From: Candidatus Hydrogenedentota bacterium
Lineage (GTDB): Bacteria; Hydrogenedentota; Hydrogenedentia; Hydrogenedentales; SLHB01
Length of the DNA: 62,745 bases
Direction of reading: 5' to 3'
NCBI GenBank assembly: GCA_016215105.1
Contig: JACRLJ010000089.1
Span: 7,096-69,840 of the forward strand
The position numbers and the translations under genes were made by a program. How positions within the stretch are numbered: the first letter of the stretch is position 1; each line of letters begins with the position of its first letter. This document shows, piece after piece, positions 53,039-61,408 of this stretch. Below the pieces are notes generated by a model. That model saw only the letters and a list, made by a program, of their open reading frames with translations. It was not told the origin of the DNA and did not search any database.

Positions 53039-54268
53039 ATGCCGGGTAATTCGGTCTGGCTTCGAGCCACGAATCGCATTCTGTGGCTGATTATGGCCGG
53101 GGGAGTGTTGTTTTTGTGCATGGCGCAATCGGATTACTTACTCGCGCCAAAGGCTTGGGAAGAGGCGGGGCATTGGGTCTATCGGGCGGCATTCTTCATT
53201 ATCCTTCCGTTTCGATTGTTGGTGATGTTCTTTCTTCCGCGAGTGGACCACCATTTCAGCTTGCTTCATCTGGTGGTTTCCTGCTTTGGCACGCCGTTCT
53301 TCTTGTGGCTGATGGGGAGCGCGGCGCGCGCGGCGTTCCCGCCGCGAAGGCCGCCGGAGAACCCGGCGGGGCAATCTGAGCAACCAGCCGTCATCGGTCG
53401 GCGCCAATTCCTGGCGCGTTCAACCGTCAGCATGGTCGGGACAGCGGCCGGCACGCTCGGAGGATACGCGTCATTTGTCGAACCGGAACGGCTTCATGTC
53501 CGAAGGTATCAACAGCAGATTCTGGACTTGCCGGATGAACTTCAGGGCCTGACCCTGATTCACGTATCCGACACGCATTACGGTCCTTATACTTCGATGG
53601 CTTTCTTGGAACGCGTCATTGAAGTCGCGAATGCGCAGCGCGGTGACCTTATCGTGTTGACGGGAGATTACGTGCATCTAACTCCACGAGCCATTAAAGA
53701 CGGGATAGCGGTACTCGATGGTCTGCGGGGGAGCCTGGGCCGGGTGGCGGTCCTCGGAAATCACGACCACTGGGAGGGGGCTAACGAGTGCAGAAGGGAG
53801 TTCCGGCGCCTCGGGATTCCACTGATCGACAATGATCGGCGCTTTCTCACGCCGGATGGTTTGGAAGAGAGACCGCGCCGGGGACGCTCGATATGTGTCG
53901 CGGGCGTGGGGGATCTATGGACCGACAAAGTCTCGATGTCGGACGCGTTGCACGGTGTGTCCGCGGACATGCCCCGAATCCTCTTGTCCCATAATCCCGA
54001 CGTGGCGGAGAGTCTCGACCTGGAATATCGGGTCGATCTCATGTTGAGCGGTCATACGCACGGCGGCCAGGTGCGGCTGCCGGCGATGGGCGTACCGGTA
54101 CATATGAGCAAGTACGGGACGAAATACTTGGGCGGACGTTGCAGCGGACCTCGGTGTCCGGTCCTGGTGTCTCGCGGGATAGGACTGGCTGGCATTCCGT
54201 CGCGATTTCGGGTTCCGCCGGAGCTCAGCGTCATCACGTTGGCGCGCGCGCACACGATATTGGCGTGA
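53039..54268 (+). CDS. Membrane-anchored metallophosphoesterase
   Basis: 409 residues. N-terminal part has three likely helices (LWLIMAGGVLFLCMA, AFFIILPFRLLVMFFL, LHLVVSCFGTPFFLWL), then a RRQFLARSTV twin-arginine-like motif at 121-125 followed by another hydrophobic stretch. The catalytic domain keeps all five metallophosphoesterase motifs: SDTHYG (177-182), GDYVH, GNHDHW, LSHNPD and SGHTHGGQ. These resemble the YkuE/YaeI group, thought to hydrolyse lipid- or nucleotide-linked phosphoesters. Start ATG 53039 has AAGGAG upstream. The Tat-like motif after membrane helices is unusual but seen in relatives. Confidence 0.9.
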   Translation: MPGNSVWLRATNRILWLIMAGGVLFLCMAQSDYLLAPKAWEEAGHWVYRAAFFIILPFRLLVMFFLPRVDHHFSLLHLVVSCFGTPFFLWLMGSAARAAFPPRRPPENPAGQSEQPAVIGRRQFLARSTVSMVGTAAGTLGGYASFVEPERLHVRRYQQQILDLPDELQGLTLIHVSDTHYGPYTSMAFLERVIEVANAQRGDLIVLTGDYVHLTPRAIKDGIAVLDGLRGSLGRVAVLGNHDHWEGANECRREFRRLGIPLIDNDRRFLTPDGLEERPRRGRSICVAGVGDLWTDKVSMSDALHGVSADMPRILLSHNPDVAESLDLEYRVDLMLSGHTHGGQVRLPAMGVPVHMSKYGTKYLGGRCSGPRCPVLVSRGIGLAGIPSRFRVPPELSVITLARAHTILA

Positions 54269-54519
54269 GTCACGCTTCGGCGGTTGGCGCCGAGTAGGAT
54301 TGTTGAGTTGCCTCGAGGTTGGGACTTGAGATTTGAGATCTGAGATTTGAAATCTGAGCAGGGTAGAGCTGGTCCGATCTTGGTTCCTGAATTGCAATGA
54401 TCGGGGGAAATCGTTAGAGTTCCGGGCACAAGAATGATGGAAAGGTCTCATTGCCCGCGTTGTTCTTGTGCGAAGCCTGCAATAAGTTGGGCAGGATGTC
54501 AGACCAACGACTCTGTCAC

Positions 54520-54570
54520 TAGTGTAGTGAGTTACGTTGACGGAGTCTTGTGCTTGGACTAGGATGCCGC
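54520..54570 (-). repeat. Dispersed 51-base repeat, copy 2 (inverted)
   Basis: Reverse complement of this stretch matches 34761-34811 in three long runs (GCGGCAT; TCCAAGCACAAGACTCCGTCAA; ACTCA.TACACTA). It abuts the REP-like hairpin at 54569-54632. Confidence 0.8.
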
Positions 54571-54632
54571 GAAAAGCAGGGACAGACAGGCTTTTCAAAC
54601 TGCCGAAAAGCGAGTCAGTCCCCGTTTTTCGC
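54569..54632. repeat. REP-like hairpin, GGGACAGAC type, next to the 51-base repeat
   Basis: Arms 54569-54596 and 54605-54632 are complementary at 23 of 28 positions, with an eight-base loop. Outer ends share GGGAC(A/T)GAC with the hairpin at 42994-43048 and with the RAYT ends. The arm is bounded by GCGAAAA and CTTTTC blocks. Confidence 0.78.
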
Positions 54633-54759
54633 TTGAGCCCCGTGTTCATTTAAGGCGCTTCGATTTTGGTTCACAACACTATACCGATTTAGGTGATGCG
54701 GCGGGACGACTTGGCGTGGGGGACACGCCCATTCACATCGAACGGAAGGTAGAAGATAC

Positions 54760-56619
54760 ATGTGCGGAGTAGCAGGGATTATCGAGCGCGCCGGACGGAC
54801 TCCGGAAGAGCGTCGTTTGAGCGCGATGCTGTCGTGCATTGCTCACCGTGGCCCGGATGACGAGGGGACGTACATCCACGAGCGTGTGGGACTCGGACAC
54901 CGCCGCTTGAGTATTCTGGACGTGTCTACTCGTGGTCATCAGCCCATGGCCAATCCTTCCAAGGACTTGTGGATCGTTTATAACGGTGAGGTATACAACT
55001 TTCAGGAACTGCGGGCGCAACTGCCGCAGGATCCGCCTTACGTCAGCACGAGCGATACGGAAGTCCTGCTTCGCGCGTATCAGGAGTGGGGCGTGGAGAG
55101 TTTGCAGCGTTTCAATGGAATGTATGCGTTCGCAATACTTGACCTGCGGAAGCAGGAATTAATTCTGGCGCGCGATCCTTTTGGGATCAAGCCGCTGTAT
55201 TACGCGCAGGACGGGGATAGGTTCTATTTTTCGAGCGAGATCAAGTCCATGTTGGCGGGGGGCTTGGCGCCGCGTTTCAATCGTTCCGCTGGCACGGCGT
55301 GGGCGATGACCGGTTGGAACAGTGACGACGATTCGATGTTTGAGGGCGTGAAACGTGTTCCACAGGGCGCGTATATTCGGTATAGCCTCGTTGATGACAC
55401 AGTAAGTGTCCACAAATACTACACGCCGAAGCCGGCATGGGATCGCGCGGAGTCCATCGGAGATCGCGAAGAAGATTGGGTCGAAGCAATCAAGACGGAA
55501 CTAGTTCGCTCCGTGAAGGACCAACTGGTGAGCGATGTGCCGGTCGGCACCTACTGCAGCGGCGGAATAGACAGCAGCCTGTTGACGGCGATCGCGGCCA
55601 AGTATCATCCGGAAATACTCGCGTTCAACGTGGCCAACCCGGAAGTGAACGAACTTGACGAGGCGCCGTTTGCGTCGGCCGTGGCCAAGCACCTCGGCGT
55701 AAAGCTCCACACGTTCTCGCTGACGCCGAAATCGTTTCGTGATGCGCTTGTGGAGAGCATCAGTGTTTCGGAAGACCCATTGCCGTTCGTGAATACCGTT
55801 CCACTGGTGCTGGTGTCGAAGCTCGCGCGGGAACTTGGCGTGAAGGTGTTGCTGTCGGGCGAAGGGGCCGACGAATTGTTTGGTGGTTATGTGGGCTTGT
55901 TTCGGCGTCATGCGTTCCACCGCGTTGCTCAGTCCACCGGCCCGCTCGAGCCGCTCAGCCTGCGCGCCTCCGACATGTTGACTCGCTTCACCAGCCGCAT
56001 GGGCGTAGCCGGCGTGCGGGGAGACGGTTTGGGAATGAACGAAGTTTTGTGCGGGCGGTTGAGGGAGTGGATTCTTCGCAAGCGAGGCGAGGAACTCTTC
56101 TCGCGGTACGCGAATCCGCTGGATCGCTGGCTGGCGGCAACGCTTTATGGCCAATTGCAGACGTATCTGCTTCCGCTATTGAATCGCGCGGATCGAGCCG
56201 GCATGGCTGCGTCCATCGAGGGGCGTGTTCCTTTTCTTGACGTGCCGCTGGTCGAATTGGCGTTGGCGACCCCGCCGAAGTACAAGGTAGCCGTCAAAGG
56301 TCTAAAGCCTATCGGCAAGAGCGTATTGAAGAAAGTCGCCGCGCAGTTCTTGCCGCACGACATCGTTTACCGCAAGAAGATGGGGTTTTCTGTTCCGGCT
56401 AGCTACTACCTTGGTCCGTGGCCGCAGTCGTGGATCGAAGACGGCTTTGTCGTCAATGAGTACCGGCTGAACGGCGCCGATATGAACGAGTGGCTGGGTC
56501 AGCTCAATGAACAGACCGCGTGCTGGATGATCTCGCTGGAGATTTGGGGGCAGATGTTCATGCGGGGCCGTTCGATCGACGAGGTGTCAGCGGAGTACTT
56601 GCGGGCGATGGCCACGTAG
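54760..56619 (+). CDS. asnB: Asparagine synthase (glutamine-hydrolysing)
   Basis: 619 residues. The start MCGVAGIIERAGRTPEERR has the Cys2 glutaminase nucleophile; HRGPDDEGTY and GHRRLSILD follow. The synthetase domain has the PP-motif YCSGGIDSSLLTA and GEGADELFGGY for ATP/aspartate-AMP formation. It makes asparagine from aspartate, ATP and glutamine. Some similar proteins act in cell-wall or glycan tailoring, but the length and motifs here are standard AsnB. Start ATG 54760 has GGAAGG upstream. Isolated from other amino-acid genes. Confidence 0.95.
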   Translation: MCGVAGIIERAGRTPEERRLSAMLSCIAHRGPDDEGTYIHERVGLGHRRLSILDVSTRGHQPMANPSKDLWIVYNGEVYNFQELRAQLPQDPPYVSTSDTEVLLRAYQEWGVESLQRFNGMYAFAILDLRKQELILARDPFGIKPLYYAQDGDRFYFSSEIKSMLAGGLAPRFNRSAGTAWAMTGWNSDDDSMFEGVKRVPQGAYIRYSLVDDTVSVHKYYTPKPAWDRAESIGDREEDWVEAIKTELVRSVKDQLVSDVPVGTYCSGGIDSSLLTAIAAKYHPEILAFNVANPEVNELDEAPFASAVAKHLGVKLHTFSLTPKSFRDALVESISVSEDPLPFVNTVPLVLVSKLARELGVKVLLSGEGADELFGGYVGLFRRHAFHRVAQSTGPLEPLSLRASDMLTRFTSRMGVAGVRGDGLGMNEVLCGRLREWILRKRGEELFSRYANPLDRWLAATLYGQLQTYLLPLLNRADRAGMAASIEGRVPFLDVPLVELALATPPKYKVAVKGLKPIGKSVLKKVAAQFLPHDIVYRKKMGFSVPASYYLGPWPQSWIEDGFVVNEYRLNGADMNEWLGQLNEQTACWMISLEIWGQMFMRGRSIDEVSAEYLRAMAT

Positions 56620-57395
56620 TTCAACCGAGCGCGCCGCATTCTTGTGTCTCTCCAAATCCAGTCAGATCGGCCGGTCCTGCCGCAGTTCGTCGGTCCTAAA
56701 CGGATTCATTTCGCCGAATCTAAGTGAATTGGCTCTGATTTGAATGTATGAGTGGGGAGAAATTATTGAGGGTGTTTTGGACGAATTCGAGATCGCAGAG
56801 CGCAGGTTGCGCGGGCGCGCAGGAATTTTTGCTCGCGGCGCGATTTCCGCAGAGTCGCATGCACGAGACTGACAAGGGGTTATGCCGTTCGGAAAAAACG
56901 TGCTTGACTTTTTCGTTGTTCATGATGCAAACTCGCTGTTCGTAACGTCTCGAAAACCCCTAATTTTACGGGGCGAAACGCGTTTGTGAATAACTTGTGG
57001 ATAACTTGTTCGTGGCGGATTGTTAGGGCTGGGTTAGCTTCGTTATCAGCGTTGCTCTTGCGCAAAGCGCCGATGACACTGATTACGAAGTCAAGCGGTT
57101 GACTACGTCGCTTCGGCGGGGTTGGCTTGGGTCGCCGGGCGTCCGCGAAATCATTGAGCGTTGGTACTTCTCCTTTTGTTCATCGATACAAACGCAGTGA
57201 GCGCATCGGGCGGATTGTTGCAGCGAGCGGATGCGCGATGGGGTGGGAAGTGGGTGGCGTTTTCGGGAGTCAAGGAAATACGAGGACACGTTTGCGGCCA
57301 GTGATGGCGCGTAGCGCCGGCCGAGTGGGAAGACTGAGAGCAGTCATCTGCCGCAGCGTGTTTAGGCGAATGATATGCATGCGATAGGAGAGACC
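56620..57395. other. Candidate origin region upstream of dnaA (about 780 bases)
   Basis: Two perfect DnaA-box matches lie close together in the same orientation: 56985-56993 (TTATTCACA reverse) and 56996-57004 (TTATCCACA reverse). A/T-rich patches flank them (about 56740-56780, 56895-56930, 56960-56970). No other boxes were found by eye within the 780 bases. The region is free of genes and sits just before dnaA, the usual site of oriC or of the autoregulated dnaA promoter. Confidence 0.6.
56985..57004 (-). promoter_or_regulatory. Pair of DnaA boxes
   Basis: TGTGAATAA and TGTGGATAA, 11 bases from start to start, both matching TTWTNCACA on the minus strand. The second is the textbook high-affinity sequence TTATCCACA. 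Confidence 0.7.
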
Positions 57396-58757
57396 ATGCC
57401 GCCGAGAGAATCGGATTTGTGGGAATTGGCGCAAGGAAAAATAAGAAGTATTCTCGATGAGCACAGCTACAAGAACTGGTTTTCGCAGACACGATTGGAG
57501 TCGTGCGAAGACGGTTGTCTGATCGTTGGGGCGCCAAGTCAGTTCTTTGCGGACTGGCTTCGGGATCATTACTCCGATACAGTGAGTCAGTGCGCGCGCG
57601 AGGTCATTCCCGAATTTCGAGAAATTCGTTTCATTGTTTCGGCGGATGGCGCTGGACTGCCCGCGACTGCGGGGCGCGAGAATGGCGCTGCGGCGCCGGC
57701 GAAGCGAAAAGCACTGGCGTTCTCGCCGAAGTTCGAGGGATTCAATCCGCGATACACCTTCGATCGCTTTGTGGTCGGCGCGGGAAATCGTTTCGCGCAT
57801 GCGGCGGCGAAAGCGGTGGCCGAATCACCGGCGCGAGCCTACAATCCGCTGTTCCTGTACGGCGGGACAGGACTGGGCAAGACGCACCTGATGCAGGCGA
57901 TTGGACAAGAGATCCTCGAGCGCAACCCGAACGCGAATATCGAGTTCGTTTCGTCCGAGCATTTTACGAATCAGCTCATCGAGAGCATTGCAAAGAAATC
58001 CACGCAGCGGTTTCGCGCGAAGTATCGCAAGGTGGATGTGTTACTTATTGACGACATTCATTTCATTGCCGGCAAAGAAGCGACACAAGAAGAATTCTTC
58101 CATACCTTCAACGCGTTGTTTGACATGCACAAACAACTTGTGTTGGCGAGTGATCGGGGCCCGAAGGAAATTCAGGGACTCGAGGAACGATTGGTGTCCC
58201 GGTTCGAGTGGGGACTGGTGACCGACATCCAGCCGCCGGATGTTGAGACGCGCATGGCGATTCTGCACAACCGGGCCGCTCAGGAGACTCAGACCGTTCC
58301 GCAAGATGTTATCAAGTACATCGCGGGCGCGATCACGACGAACATACGCGAACTCGAGGGTGCGCTCATCACGGTATTGGCGTACAGCAAACTTACGGAG
58401 CGAAAGATCAGCATTGATGTTGTCGATGAGGTGCTTCGGGATCTGATTGGACGTGACAAGCTCAAACTGGTCACGATTGAGGCGATTCAGCGGGCTGTTG
58501 CCGAGTATTTCGATGTGCGGATCGCGGATTTACGGGGCCGGAGCCGGCAGCGCCAAGTGGCGTATCCGCGCCAGATCGGAATGTACCTGTGCAAGACCAT
58601 GATCTCGAATCTTTCGTTGAATGAAGTGGGGGAGGCGTTCGGGGGAAAGGATCACACGACGGTGCTTTATGCGTGCCAGAAGGTGTCGAAAGAGGCGCAG
58701 AGCAACTCCGAGACCAAGAACACGCTAATGCGCTTGGAGAAGGTGATCCGTTCGTAA
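57396..58757 (+). CDS. dnaA: Chromosomal replication initiator DnaA
   Basis: 453 residues. The N-terminal domain (WELAQGKIRSILDEHSYKNW) is followed by a short linker, then the AAA+ domain: NPRYTFDRFVVG, GGTGLGKTHLMQAIG (Walker A, 156-164), VLLIDDIHFIAGKEATQEEF (Walker B), VLASDRGPKEIQGLEERL and the NIRELEGAL box. The DNA-binding C-terminus carries the signature GGKDHTTVLYACQKV (RxHTTVLYA in most). Start ATG 57396 has AGGAGAG upstream; ATG 57375 would add seven residues. DnaA-ATP melts oriC. The DnaA boxes upstream fit autoregulation or oriC. Confidence 0.97.
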   Translation: MPPRESDLWELAQGKIRSILDEHSYKNWFSQTRLESCEDGCLIVGAPSQFFADWLRDHYSDTVSQCAREVIPEFREIRFIVSADGAGLPATAGRENGAAAPAKRKALAFSPKFEGFNPRYTFDRFVVGAGNRFAHAAAKAVAESPARAYNPLFLYGGTGLGKTHLMQAIGQEILERNPNANIEFVSSEHFTNQLIESIAKKSTQRFRAKYRKVDVLLIDDIHFIAGKEATQEEFFHTFNALFDMHKQLVLASDRGPKEIQGLEERLVSRFEWGLVTDIQPPDVETRMAILHNRAAQETQTVPQDVIKYIAGAITTNIRELEGALITVLAYSKLTERKISIDVVDEVLRDLIGRDKLKLVTIEAIQRAVAEYFDVRIADLRGRSRQRQVAYPRQIGMYLCKTMISNLSLNEVGEAFGGKDHTTVLYACQKVSKEAQSNSETKNTLMRLEKVIRS

Positions 58758-58761
58758 GTGT

Positions 58762-59573
58762 CTATCCCTCTACGACGGGGTTCGAGAGGACGCCAATCTG
58801 CGGTACGACGACCTCAACCGTGTCACCGGGCCGGATCGGGCCGATGCCTTCCGGGGTACCAGTGGAGATGATATCGCCGGGTTCAAGCGTGAATAAGCAG
58901 GAAATGTAGCTAATCATCTTCGGCAGAGAAAAAAGAAAATGGGCGGTGTTGCTATGCTGGCGGACCTCGCCATTGACCCGGCATTCGATATCCAGTTCGA
59001 CGGGCCAGGGGATTTCGTCCGGTAGGACAAGGTAGGGGCCGAGCGGACAGAACGTGTCCAAGCTCTTCGAACGAAACCAAGGGTGGCCTTTCTCGATGTC
59101 TTTCTTCTGCATTTGCAGCGCGGTCCCGCGAGCTCCGCTTCGTGGTCCACTTGTCCGTAGTCGGGCCGTACGATGATGGGTTGACCGTGGCCGATGCACG
59201 AGCGGGGAGATTTCGAGAAGAGTATCGGTTCTTTGGGGGCGTCATGGCCGGTTTCGGCGGCATGCGCGGCGTAGTTCCTGCCCATGGCAAAGATCTGCTT
59301 GGGGCGGAACGGCAGCAGAAGGTTGGGCTCTCCTGGAAGCTGGTAGGTGGCCAAGAGATCGTGCTGCTCAAGACACGCCACCACTTTTTCCAGGTTTTCG
59401 GGCGTGAGCAAGTCCGCCTCGAGAAACGGCTCGATATGGTGTACGGGTTGAGGCTTCACGCCGTACGTAAGCCATTGGTACGTCGGATACGCGCCGGAAA
59501 GATCGAGCCAGCGGTTGCGCGCGTAGAGGGCCACGACGGGATCCGCTTCGGTCGAGACGAGTGCGACTTTCAT
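58762..59573 (-). pseudogene. FAH-family (fumarylacetoacetate hydrolase-like) gene with internal deletion and frameshift
   Basis: The N-terminal part (MKVALVSTEADPVVALYARN to GQVDHEAELA) begins at 59573 in one frame. The C-terminal part (LQMQKKDIEKGHPWFRSKS, DTFCPLGPYLVLPDEIPWP, ISTGTPEGIGPIRPGD) ends at 58762 in another. Relatives have about 28-31 codons between EAELA and the second block, including the GYTxxNDVTAR segment; here they are missing and the frames do not match. So an internal deletion has disabled the gene. Homologues use Mg-dependent C-C bond cleavage or act as oxaloacetate decarboxylases. The stop lies four bases past dnaA's stop. Confidence 0.8.
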
Positions 59574-59774
59574 GGCGAGTCTCCTTTTGTGCTACCGGCT
59601 GAGTATATCAAAAGGATTACGTCACAGGGGGATCTTCCTTTCATGTTAGAATACGACGTTCAATCATCCTCGGAAAGTCCTGGGGCGAACCTTTGGCGCG
59701 CAATGGTGTCAAAGGAGTTGGTACGGACGATCACGGACAGACACGGATACGAAAAAACGCGTAGGAGGGCTGGC

Positions 59775-61208
59775 ATGCGAATAACGGGTATGGTTCTTGG
59801 GTGTTTGGTGGCTCTTCAAGCGCTGCTCGTCGCGAAGAATGCGGCTTCCGCCGGCGCGACGGACACAACGCTGGCCGATCAGACCGATATTGCGCTGACG
59901 GCCTACAACAACGGGATTGGATTGGTGCGGGACACGCGCGAGGTCAGCCTGTCCGAGGGGGAAATGCAGCTTCGGTTCATGGATGTGGCGCAACAGGTTC
60001 GGCCCGAGACCGTTGGGTTGAGGTCCGTAGCCAGGCCGGGTTCGATTGCCATTCTCGAACAAAACTATGAATATGACTTGATGACGCCCGCCAAGATGAT
60101 GGAGAAGTACGTTGGCAAAGACATAAAACTCGTAAACCTGGACAAGCGTGTCGGATTGACCGAAGTGGGGGCGAGCTTGCTGAGTGTAAACGAGGGGCCG
60201 GTGTATAAGGTGGGCGAGCGGATCTATCTGGGCCATCCGGCGAACGTCGTCCTACCGGAGATTCCTGCCAACCTGGTCGCTAAGCCTTCCTTGATTTGGA
60301 CGGTCTCGAACACGGCGCCGGACCAGAAGTTGGAACTGACGTATCTGACAAACGGGGTGACCTGGAAGGCCGACTACGTGTTGACGTTGGCCAAAGACGA
60401 GAAGTCGCTGGACCTGACAGCGTGGGTGACAATGAACAACCAATCCGGAGCCACGTACACCAACGCCCAACTCAAACTGGTCGCCGGAGAGGTGAACCTG
60501 GCGCCACAGGTCGTTGACGGCGGTGGCGGACTCGAAGTGCATGACTTGACGGTGCAATACGATAAGGCTCCCGAGGAGATGCCCCGCGAAGAGGCGTTTG
60601 GCGAGTATCACCTCTACACCGTACCACGGCGAACCACAATCAAGGAAAACCAGTCCAAGCAGATCATGCTTCTCGAAGCGCCAGGGGTGAAATGCGCGAA
60701 GAAATACGAGTACCGGGGCGAGGAATCTTTCTACAGTCAGCAGATGGAACCGACTGAGAATGAGCACGTTCCGGTGTATCTCGAATTCGAGAACAAGAAG
60801 GAAAACCAGGTAGGACTGCCTTTGCCCGCCGGTGTAATGCGGATCTATCAGGAAGACAGCGGGGGAATGCTCCAATTCACGGGTGAGGACACCGTCAAAC
60901 ACACGCCGAAGGATGAAAAGGTAACCTTACATATGGGTGATGCGTTTGATCTGGTAGCGTCGCGGGTGCAGAAGGACTTCAATCAGGTGGCGAGTAATCT
61001 CACCGAATCGGCGTATGAGATTACGTTGCGGAATCACAAGGACACGGACGTCGTGGTGGACGTCGTTGAGCCGATGCCGGGCGATTGGAGAATAATCGAG
61101 AAATCGCAGGAGTTCACGAAAAAGGATGCGCGGACGGCGGTGTTTTCCGTGCCGGTGAAGAAAGACGGAGAAGCGAAGGTAACATATCGGGTGCAGGTGA
61201 AGTTCTGA
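59775..61208 (+). CDS. DUF4139-domain exported protein, copy 1
   Basis: 477 residues from ATG 59775, with GGAGGG before it; the frame is open upstream but that part looks non-coding. Signal peptide (GMVLGCLVALQALLVAKNAASA). The mature part opens TDIALTAYNNGIGLVRDTRE and then LSEGEMQLRFMDVAQQVRPE, and has the beta-rich DUF4139 core (TYLTNGVTWKADYVLTLAK, GEYHLYTVPRRTTIKEN, LPLPAGVMRIYQED). Function unknown; homologues are often in the outer envelope of diderm bacteria. Tandem with a close paralogue 200 bases downstream. Confidence 0.85.
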   Translation: MRITGMVLGCLVALQALLVAKNAASAGATDTTLADQTDIALTAYNNGIGLVRDTREVSLSEGEMQLRFMDVAQQVRPETVGLRSVARPGSIAILEQNYEYDLMTPAKMMEKYVGKDIKLVNLDKRVGLTEVGASLLSVNEGPVYKVGERIYLGHPANVVLPEIPANLVAKPSLIWTVSNTAPDQKLELTYLTNGVTWKADYVLTLAKDEKSLDLTAWVTMNNQSGATYTNAQLKLVAGEVNLAPQVVDGGGGLEVHDLTVQYDKAPEEMPREEAFGEYHLYTVPRRTTIKENQSKQIMLLEAPGVKCAKKYEYRGEESFYSQQMEPTENEHVPVYLEFENKKENQVGLPLPAGVMRIYQEDSGGMLQFTGEDTVKHTPKDEKVTLHMGDAFDLVASRVQKDFNQVASNLTESAYEITLRNHKDTDVVVDVVEPMPGDWRIIEKSQEFTKKDARTAVFSVPVKKDGEAKVTYRVQVKF

Positions 61209-61408
61209 GAAACTCTACTCCACGTCGCGGCCAACGGCAGGGCGACCGGGAGGGCGGGGCCGGGAGGGCGGCTGTCCTCAGCCGCCAGTCCACGCGCAAG
61301 AACCGCGTAGATCGGGAACCGCCGGTCCACGCGCGAAGACGCTGGTAAAAAAAAGGCTTCAAATAGGAATCTATCCACAGAGAGTACGGAATCCAAGGAG
61401 AGGGCCGA
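61209..61408. repeat. Spacer between the DUF4139 paralogues with tandem and hairpin repeats
   Basis: A 14-base tandem (61245-61258 and 61259-61272, CCGGGAGGGCGG core) leads into an 8-bp hairpin (61267-61274/61279-61286, GGCGGCTG). A second direct repeat (61281-61303 and 61319-61341, GTCCACGCGC core) follows. A run of eight A lies at about 61347-61354. It may terminate copy 1. Confidence 0.55.

Larger units (their letters stand above)
54269..54759. other. Non-coding stretch of 491 bases with repeats
   Basis: Downstream of the metallophosphoesterase. It contains a GAGATTTGA/GAGATCTGA low-complexity tandem (54324-54358), the inverted copy of the 51-base repeat (54520-54570) and a REP-like hairpin (54569-54632). 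No gene or tRNA recognised. Confidence 0.5.
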
